Assembly (NCBI GenBank): GCA_035491935.1
Contig: DATJJW010000038.1
Span: forward strand, 1-10,802
Source of the DNA: DATJJW01 sp035491935
Lineage (GTDB): Bacteria; Pseudomonadota; Alphaproteobacteria; ATCC43930; CGMCC-115725
DNA: 10,802 nt
Reading direction: 5' to 3'
The notes beneath the pieces were generated by a model. It had not been told where the DNA came from. It did no database searches and worked only from the letters and a program-made list of their open reading frames with translations. Position numbers and translations under genes: made by a program. Below, in pieces: positions 6,548 to 10,802 of this stretch; position 1 is the first letter of the stretch, and each line of letters starts with the position of its first letter.

Positions 6548-7742
6548 TGACCGCGTGAAGCGAGGCGCAAAGCCTCTCGGCCGTCGCCCGGTCGCGCAAG
6601 GGGCCGGCCTGAATGCGATAGAACACACCCTTGGCGCCCAGATCGGCCTTGGTAAAGACCGGGCTCAAGCCGCCCAGCAGATTGGCATGGGCATGCTGCA
6701 TGCGCAGCCATTCGGACCTGGCCGTCGCCGCATCCTTGGTGGAGGCGAGCTGGACGCGATAGGCCCCGCCCGCGATCGGTACCGCCGGCGGCGTCTTGAG
6801 ACCCGGCTCGGCCCTGGCCGGTGCCGTCAGCGCGGCGATGGCGCCAGCGGCCAAGGCGGCCTGCTGCGGCGGGTTGGCCGTGGTGGCGACGCGGGTCTGC
6901 GATTTTGTGGGCGCGGCAGCGGGTGCGGCGGCCGGCGGCGCCGGCGTAGCGGCCGGTGCTGTCGTGGCCGGCACGGCGGCAGGTGGCGCGGCGACAGGCT
7001 GCGGCGCAGATGCGGCCGCAGCGGGCATCGCCGCCTGGTCGGTATCCGGCGCCGCGGCGGTAGCCGGCAGCGGCGGCGGCACCGGGGCCGCGATGGCATC
7101 AGGCGCCGGCTGCGGCTTCGGCAGCGGCTGTTCCGGCGGTGCCAGCAAATTCTCCGTATGGCCACTGCCGGTGAGGTTCGGCTGATAGGCCACCGCATCC
7201 TCGGTGTCGTTCTGCATGCCGCCGGGATTGGCCGGCTTCACCTTCATCGCCGCCGGATCGGCCTTGACCAGCGGCACCTCGCCGTTCAGCGCGCCCTGAT
7301 GGCCCTTGCCATAGGTCAGGTACAATCCGCCGGCGCCAGCGGCCATGACGACGATGGCGATGCCGATGCGGATCATGTTCGAATGCCAGCCATGCGGCCG
7401 CCACCCGCCGGCCTGCTGGCCGTAGGATGGCTGGCCATAGGCCTGCTGCCCGTAGCCTTGCTGGTCATAGCCTTGCTGGTCATAGCCTTGCTGGTCATAG
7501 CCTTGCTGGTCATAACCTTGCTGGCCATGAGCCGGCTGCTCGTAGCCCTGCTGCTGGTAGGACTGCTGCATGTAGTCCTGCTCATAGGCTTGGTTGGGGG
7601 CATAGGCCGCCTGAGCGGTCTCTTCCGGATAGGTGAAAGGCTGCTCCCCACGATCGGCACGGTCGAACATGCCGGGCTGCGGCGGCTGGATCGGCGCCAG
7701 GGAAGGTGGCGCTGGCTCCTCCGGGAAACGACGCGGTGCCAT
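6519..7742 (-). CDS. Membrane-anchored SPOR-domain protein with Tyr/Gln-rich N-terminal repeats
   Basis: This 407-residue bitopic protein has a C-terminal SPOR domain at about 326-405 (GGAYRVQLAST near its start, YRIQAGPLRDRATAERLC at 375-392). SPOR domains bind glycan strands stripped of stem peptides at the division septum, so a role in division or envelope remodelling is inferred. The order is: Pro-rich start (1-24); eleven YxQQG-like pentapeptides (57-111), of which four in a row are YDQQG; one membrane helix (about 124-144, N-terminus inside); a segment with VPLVKADPAAMKVKPANPGG (156-175) that recurs in alphaproteobacterial SPOR proteins; a long Ala/Pro linker (200-322); and the SPOR domain. 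AGGAAAG at 7744-7750 gives a good ribosome-binding site. It follows argS by 57 nt. The layout resembles FtsN, but orthology is not shown, so no gene symbol is given. Confidence 0.9.
   Translation of the reverse strand: MAPRRFPEEPAPPSLAPIQPPQPGMFDRADRGEQPFTYPEETAQAAYAPNQAYEQDYMQQSYQQQGYEQPAHGQQGYDQQGYDQQGYDQQGYDQQGYGQQAYGQPSYGQQAGGWRPHGWHSNMIRIGIAIVVMAAGAGGLYLTYGKGHQGALNGEVPLVKADPAAMKVKPANPGGMQNDTEDAVAYQPNLTGSGHTENLLAPPEQPLPKPQPAPDAIAAPVPPPLPATAAAPDTDQAAMPAAAASAPQPVAAPPAAVPATTAPAATPAPPAAAPAAAPTKSQTRVATTANPPQQAALAAGAIAALTAPARAEPGLKTPPAVPIAGGAYRVQLASTKDAATARSEWLRMQHAHANLLGGLSPVFTKADLGAKGVFYRIQAGPLRDRATAERLCASLHAVNVGCLIVKQ
7410..7574 (-). repeat. 15-bp coding tandem repeat (11 units) in the SPOR gene
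   Basis: Eleven consecutive 15-bp units encode pentapeptides of the form Y-x-Q-Q-G. On the plus strand three units at 7461-7505 are identical (ctggtcatagccttg) and a fourth at 7506-7520 differs by one base. The outer units are more diverged and encode variants such as YGQQA, YGQPS, HGQQG and YEQPA. The unit length is a multiple of three, so gain or loss of units by slippage keeps the frame. The near-identity of the central units suggests recent expansion. Confidence 0.95.
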
Positions 7743-7743
7743 G

Positions 7744-7750
7744 CTTTCCT
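7744..7750 (-). promoter_or_regulatory. Ribosome-binding site of the SPOR gene
   Basis: On the minus strand AGGAAAG lies one base before the ATG at 7742, and its AGGA core is 4 nt away. It is one of the clearer Shine-Dalgarno elements in the cluster and fixes this start. No promoter or terminator is evident in the 57 nt between argS and this gene. Confidence 0.6.
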
Positions 7751-7799
7751 GTCAGCCCCTATCTGGTGTCGCCACGACTGGCTATCACAATAACCGGCG

Positions 7800-9584
7800 T
7801 CAGCGCATTTCCATGACGGGCGTCACGCCAAAGACCTTGAGGCCCGAGGCGATGACGAAGGCCACCGATTGCACGAGTGCCAGCCTAGCTAATGTCTTAG
7901 GCTTGTCTTCGGCGATGATGAAGCGCAAACCGGCGTCATCCTTGCCCTTGTTCCACAATCCGTGGAAGGAAGCCGCCACTTCGCCCAGATAAAAGGCGAT
8001 TCGATGGGGTTCATGGGCTTCTGCCGCCCCTTCGACCAGCCTTGGCCAGCCGGCAAGCAGGCGAATTAGGGCCAATTCGGCCGGATCGACCAATGCCGAA
8101 AGCTCGGCTTTTTCGAGTCGCGCCGGCGTTAAGTCGGACGAATCGAACGACTCGCCGTTTTGCGCCTGGCCATCCTGCGCCTGAGCAGCATTGCGCAGTA
8201 CCGATTGCGCGCGGGCATGGGCGTATTGCACGTACCAGACCGGATTATCGCGGCTCTGCTCGATGACTTTGGCGAAATCGAAATCGATGGTCTGGTCGTT
8301 GCGCCGCGTCAGCATCATGAAGCGGACGATGTCGCGGCCCACCTCCTCGACCACGTCGCGCAAGGTCACGAAAGAGCCGGAGCGCTTCGACATCTTGACC
8401 GGTTCGCCCCCCTGGTAGAGGTGGACGAGCTGGCAAATCTTGCAATCGAGGCTGGCCTTGCCGCCGGAGATCGCGACCACCGCCGCCTGCATGCGCTTGA
8501 CGTAGCCGCCATGATCGGCGCCCAGCACGTCGATGAGCTGGGGCGAGCCGCGGCGGATCTTGTCGAGGTGATACGCGATGTCGGCGGCGAAATAGGTCCA
8601 GGAGCCGTCCGACTTCTTCAAGGGCCGGTCGACATCGTCGCCGAAACGCGTGGCGGCGAACAGGGTCTGGGGCCTGGGCTCCCAATCCTCCGGCGTCTTG
8701 CCCTTGGGCGGCTCCAGCACGCCGGTATAGACGAGACCGTCCGCCTCCAAGGTCGCCAGCGCCTGGTCGACCGCTCCCGCCTCGTGCAGCGAGCGTTCGG
8801 AGGTGAAGACATCGTGATGCACGCCCAGCAGCGACAGATCCTCGCGGATGAGGGCCATCATCGCGGCAATGGCAAAGCCGCGGAACTCCGGCAGCCATTG
8901 GGATTCCGGTGCTTCGAGCCATTTATTGCCGTCGCGCGCCGCCAAAGCGGCACCGACCGGCTTCAGATAGTCGCCCGGATAAAGCCCAGCCGGGATCTCG
9001 CCGATCGTCTCGCCCAGCGCCTCGCGATAGCGCAGGTAGGTCGAGCGCGCCAGCACATCGACCTGGGCGCCGGCATCGTTGATGTAGTATTCGCGGCAGA
9101 CCGAAAACCCGGCCTTGTCGAGCAGGCCCGCCAACGCATCGCCGAAGACGGCGCCGCGGGCGTGGCCGACATGCATCGGGCCGGTCGGATTGGCGGAGAC
9201 GTATTCGACATTGATCGCAGCGCCGGCCCCGACCTTGGAATCGCCGTAAGCGATACCCGCGGCCAAAATCTCGCGCAGCCGCTCCTGCCAGAAGTTGTCG
9301 GCCAGGCGCCAGTTGATGAAGCCCGGCCCCGCGATCGAGACTTCCGAGACCGCCGGATGGGCGCGCAAGCCGTCGACGACCAGCTCGGCCAGCGCGCGTG
9401 GCGGCAGGCCCGCCTGCTTGGTCAGCACCATCGCGGCATTGCTCGACATGTCGCCATGGGCCGCCTCGCGCGGCGGCTCGACGACGATACGGCTATGGTC
9501 GAGCCCGGCAGGCAACGTGCCGGCAGCGGCCAGCCCGTCCAGCAGGCGGATGATCTCGGAGCGGAAAAACGCGAAGACGTTCAT
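7800..9584 (-). CDS. argS: Arginine--tRNA ligase
   Basis: Arginyl-tRNA synthetase is a class I enzyme that charges tRNA-Arg and needs the tRNA bound before it activates arginine. The 594-residue product is of normal length. The N-terminal Add-1 domain that reads the tRNA D-loop covers about 3-94 (REAAHGDMSSNAAM at 39-52). The HIGH-type motif is HVGHARG (138-144) within SANPTGPMHVGHARG. A canonical-looking KMSKR is at 397-401; many ArgRS have a degenerate form here. The helical DALR anticodon-binding domain runs from about 450 (YVQYAHAR 451-458) to the end. A short Gln-rich stretch (AQAQDGQAQNG, 467-477) looks like a small local duplication. No obvious Shine-Dalgarno precedes the ATG. It is probably the first gene of the cluster. 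Confidence 0.97.
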   Translation of the reverse strand: MNVFAFFRSEIIRLLDGLAAAGTLPAGLDHSRIVVEPPREAAHGDMSSNAAMVLTKQAGLPPRALAELVVDGLRAHPAVSEVSIAGPGFINWRLADNFWQERLREILAAGIAYGDSKVGAGAAINVEYVSANPTGPMHVGHARGAVFGDALAGLLDKAGFSVCREYYINDAGAQVDVLARSTYLRYREALGETIGEIPAGLYPGDYLKPVGAALAARDGNKWLEAPESQWLPEFRGFAIAAMMALIREDLSLLGVHHDVFTSERSLHEAGAVDQALATLEADGLVYTGVLEPPKGKTPEDWEPRPQTLFAATRFGDDVDRPLKKSDGSWTYFAADIAYHLDKIRRGSPQLIDVLGADHGGYVKRMQAAVVAISGGKASLDCKICQLVHLYQGGEPVKMSKRSGSFVTLRDVVEEVGRDIVRFMMLTRRNDQTIDFDFAKVIEQSRDNPVWYVQYAHARAQSVLRNAAQAQDGQAQNGESFDSSDLTPARLEKAELSALVDPAELALIRLLAGWPRLVEGAAEAHEPHRIAFYLGEVAASFHGLWNKGKDDAGLRFIIAEDKPKTLARLALVQSVAFVIASGLKVFGVTPVMEMR

Positions 9585-9710
9585 GGATCGGCGGCTATGG
9601 AGCTGTTTTGTCAGGCCCAGTGCTTAAGGCGCTTGGGCGCCGCCGTAAACCCCCGAGCGGACATAACGCAGTTGTGAGGGCACCCAAAGGACCCGAGAAC
9701 CGAGTATATC

Positions 9711-9748
9711 CCCCTCTCCGCCCCGAAAAGCGGGGAGGTTGGGCGAGG
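9711..9748. repeat. GC-rich intergenic palindromic repeat element
   Basis: The core is ccccg-aaaag-cgggg (9721-9735), flanked by a C/T-rich left arm (cccctctccg) and a G-rich right arm (aggttgggcgagg). It resembles the dispersed palindromes with CCCTCTCC...GGGGAGAGG arms that are common between genes in alphaproteobacteria. The arms here are imperfect. There is no T-run on either strand, so it is not a typical intrinsic terminator. Membership of a repeat family needs other copies in the genome. Confidence 0.4.
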
Positions 9749-9773
9749 TATAGGCCGGTTGCGAATTGTGTTC

Positions 9774-9792
9774 ACGATGTATCGTCTACGAT
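9774..9792. promoter_or_regulatory. Candidate operator: ACGAT-ATCGT-ACGAT half-site array
   Basis: Three 5-bp half-sites alternate in orientation with exact 7-bp spacing: ACGAT (9774-9778), ATCGT (9781-9785), ACGAT (9788-9792). Each neighbouring pair is a perfect inverted repeat with a 2-bp centre (GT and CT). This geometry is typical of binding sites for dimeric winged-helix or TetR-like repressors; which family cannot be told from the site. It lies just downstream of a TATAAT on the minus strand, where bound repressor would block initiation. Confidence 0.35.
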
Positions 9793-9799
9793 CGACGGT

Positions 9800-9805
9800 A
9801 TTATA
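9800..9805 (-). promoter_or_regulatory. Candidate -10 box (TATAAT) for transcription toward argS
   Basis: A consensus TATAAT is present on the minus strand, and initiation would fall near 9793, inside the half-site array. At the 16-18 bp spacing the upstream hexamers (for example GGATTC) match the -35 consensus poorly, so the promoter may be weak or activator-dependent, or the box may be fortuitous. A transcript from here would have a leader of about 210 nt before argS, including the GC-rich palindrome. Confidence 0.3.
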
Positions 9806-9844
9806 GTGATCTCCGCGATCCTGAATCCGGGCTACAATCAATAC

Positions 9845-9906
9845 GGAGGATGTTCATGCGAACGATCCGAATGGCTTCGCGAAGTCGATCACGACCATCT
9901 TCATGA
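9845..9906 (+). other. Plus-strand ribosome-binding site with a 16-codon ORF (possible gene remnant or leader peptide)
   Basis: GGAGG at 9845-9849 is followed after 6 nt by ATG at 9856, an ideal initiation signal and the strongest in the window. The frame (MRTIRMASRSRSRPSS) stops at 9904-9906, two bases before the end of the opposing glutathione transferase gene. A weak TACAAT (9833-9838) and the half-site array lie upstream. It could be the 5' end of a gene that was cut off, a leader peptide, or chance. The product is not recognised. Confidence 0.2.
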
Positions 9907-9907
9907 T

Positions 9908-10615
9908 TTACTTCCCTCGGTCAGCCGCCGCCACGTCGAGCCCGCGCTGCACCGCAGGACGCGCGAGGCCACGGTCGAGCCACGCCTGCACATGAAGAAA
10001 CCGGTCGAATCCCACGAGCTCGCGCGCTTCGTAGAACCCGATCAGGTTGCGCACCCAGCCGATCAGCGAAATATCGGCGATGCTGTAGTCGGCGCCCATC
10101 ACCCACTCGCGGCCCGCGAGCCGTGCGTCGAGGACACCGAGCAGCCGCGCTGACTCGGTTGCGTAGCGGTCGCGCGGGCGTTTGTCCTCATAGGCTTTGC
10201 CGGCGAATTTGTTGAAAAAGCCGACCTGGCCGAACATCGGTCCGACCCCACCCATCTGCCACATCACCCACTGGATCGTTTCATAGCGGGTGTTCGGATC
10301 GGCCGAGATAAATTGTCCGGTCTTGTCGGCGAGATAGAGGAGGATTGCGCCCGATTCGAACAGCGCGAGCGGCGTGCCGCTCGGCCCGTCGGGATCGTAG
10401 ATCGCGGGAATCTTGCCGTTGGGGTTGAGTGCCAGAAAGGCCGGGTCGTGGTTTTCATTCGCCAGGATGTCGATCCGGTGCGGCTCGTAGGCGAGGCCCG
10501 TTTCCTCAAGCATGATGCCGACCTTCACCCCATTGGGCGTCGGCAGGGAAAAGAGCTGCAGCCGATCAGGGTACTGCGCCGGCCAGCGCGTGAAAATTGG
10601 ATGATCGAGTGTCAT
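9908..10615 (-). CDS. Glutathione S-transferase, Nu class (YfcG/YghU-like)
   Basis: This is a cytosolic thioredoxin-fold glutathione transferase of 235 residues. The nearest described relatives are E. coli YfcG and YghU, which act as glutathione-dependent disulfide-bond reductases with little classical transferase activity. The N-terminal domain has the Nu-class TPNG at 26-29 (LFSLPTPNGVKV), where Thr and Asn contact the glutathione thiol in YfcG. It also has NPNGKIPAI at 64-72 with the cis-Pro, and FESGAILLYLADKTG at 86-100 with the Glu-Ser that bind the gamma-glutamyl group. The helical C-terminal domain includes QWVMWQMGGVGPMFGQ (115-130) and the N-capping motif YSIADIS (177-183). A GGGA element lies about 5 nt before the ATG. 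The dehydrogenase fragment upstream ends 62 nt away, so the two may be co-transcribed. Confidence 0.93.
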   Translation of the reverse strand: MTLDHPIFTRWPAQYPDRLQLFSLPTPNGVKVGIMLEETGLAYEPHRIDILANENHDPAFLALNPNGKIPAIYDPDGPSGTPLALFESGAILLYLADKTGQFISADPNTRYETIQWVMWQMGGVGPMFGQVGFFNKFAGKAYEDKRPRDRYATESARLLGVLDARLAGREWVMGADYSIADISLIGWVRNLIGFYEARELVGFDRFLHVQAWLDRGLARPAVQRGLDVAAADRGK

Positions 10616-10645
10616 TTTTTCCCAGGGGCAACGATTGAGTCACGA

Positions 10646-10669
10646 GGAGGGCAGAAGCGCCCGCCCTCC
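10646..10669 (-). terminator. GC-rich hairpin between the dehydrogenase fragment and the GST gene
   Basis: The minus strand reads GGAGGGC, a 10-nt loop, then GCCCTCC: a perfect 7-bp GC-rich stem shortly after the dehydrogenase stop. No T-run follows on either strand, so it is a poor intrinsic terminator. It may weaken read-through, stabilise the upstream mRNA end, or act with Rho. Confidence 0.3.
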
Positions 10670-10677
10670 CCTTGTCC

Positions 10678-10802
10678 TCACGAACGAACGCGGATGATTG
10701 TATTCCCCCTGCGTCGCTCGGTCGGGTTCAAGGCGGCGACGGCATCGTCGAGGGTCGAGACGTTGCCGATGTTCGTCCGCAGTCGTCCATCGCGCACTCG
10801 CT
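10678..10802 (-). CDS. C-terminal 40 residues of a probable zinc-type alcohol dehydrogenase / quinone oxidoreductase (MDR family); gene continues past window
   Basis: The minus-strand frame that enters from the right edge reads RVRDGRLRTNIGNVSTLDDA and ends in NTIIRVRS before a TGA. This layout matches the end of medium-chain dehydrogenase/reductase proteins of the NADPH:quinone reductase or zinc-binding alcohol dehydrogenase type: an 'xxDGRL' strand, an 'L.(D/E)A..A' helix, then a 'GKTI(I/V)RV' final strand. The usual Lys before the final strand is Asn here (GNTII). Catalytic and cofactor-binding parts lie outside, so the subfamily and substrate cannot be set. It sits upstream of and codirectional with the GST. 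Confidence 0.65.
   Translation of the reverse strand, partial: RVRDGRLRTNIGNVSTLDDAVAALNPTERRRGNTIIRVRS

Larger units (their letters stand above)
9585..9907. other. 323-nt intergenic region upstream of argS
   Basis: This is the only stretch over 300 nt without a convincing gene. It lies between the stop of the glutathione transferase and the start of argS. It holds a GC-rich palindromic repeat (9711-9748), half-site repeats resembling an operator (9774-9792), a TATAAT box on the minus strand (9800-9805), and a plus-strand GGAGG with a 16-codon frame (9845-9906). The first roughly 125 nt upstream of argS show no recognisable promoter or RNA fold. The A/T content is higher in 9760-9850 than in the genes around it, as expected of a control region. 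Confidence 0.6.

Noticed and set aside
6796..7185. Plus-strand Ala/Gly-rich frame inside the SPOR gene
   Set aside because: It is the reverse image of the Ala/Pro-rich linker. The low-complexity GC-rich codons keep several frames open.
7410..7580. CRISPR-like array
   Set aside because: The 15-bp units are contiguous without spacers and stay in frame with the SPOR protein, so they are a coding tandem repeat.
8160..9677. 505-codon plus-strand open frame across argS
   Set aside because: It is an antisense shadow of argS, with shadow composition (Asp, Arg, Gly, His) and no domain or ribosome-binding site.
9721..9735. Intrinsic terminator
   Set aside because: The stem is short (5 bp) and no T-run follows on either strand. 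It fits an intergenic palindromic repeat better.
9611..9841. 76-codon minus-strand frame in the argS upstream region
   Set aside because: It spans the operator-like site and the palindromic repeat, lacks a ribosome-binding site, and the product matches no family I know. Most likely chance.

Overview
The window is 10.8 kb of GC-rich DNA with every credible gene on the minus strand. Gene content and order point to an alphaproteobacterium, most likely Rhodospirillales-like. The support is the argS / SPOR / nagZ / scpA / scpB / tat / serS / surE cluster, the alphaproteobacterial form of the SPOR protein, and the GC-rich codon usage. The genus cannot be named from the sequence alone.

Layout, in the direction of transcription (from high to low coordinates): (1) 10678-10802 is the last 40 codons of a probable zinc-type alcohol dehydrogenase / quinone oxidoreductase, followed by a Nu-class (YfcG/YghU-like) glutathione transferase at 9908-10615. 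(2) 9585-9907 is the only long non-coding stretch. It carries a GC-rich palindromic repeat, an array of ACGAT/ATCGT half-sites resembling an operator, a TATAAT box on the minus strand, and a short plus-strand ORF with a good ribosome-binding site. (3) 9584 down to base 1 is a tightly packed cluster of ten genes: argS, a membrane SPOR-domain protein, nagZ, an M50 site-2-type protease, scpA, scpB, tatB, tatC, serS and surE (cut by the window edge). Junctions are ATGA overlaps (scpA/scpB, serS/surE), a 29-nt overlap (SPOR/nagZ) or gaps of 1-57 nt. The exception is a 102-nt gap between scpB and tatB, so one polycistronic unit, or a few coupled ones, is likely.

Functionally the cluster joins translation (ArgRS, SerRS), cell-wall recycling and division (SPOR protein, NagZ), chromosome condensation (ScpAB, partners of SMC), folded-protein export (TatBC) and stationary-phase nucleotide metabolism (SurE). 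It is mostly a housekeeping neighbourhood. No phage, insertion sequence, CRISPR array, tRNA or rRNA is visible, and I see no clear novel defence or biosynthetic system.

The points that stand out are: tatA is absent from its usual place between scpB and tatB, where a tiny arginine-rich ORF bridges the two genes; the SPOR protein has a pentapeptide-repeat, Tyr/Gln/Gly-rich, prion-like cytoplasmic tail encoded by a 15-bp DNA tandem repeat; and the region upstream of argS has an operator-like element and an orphan translation start.
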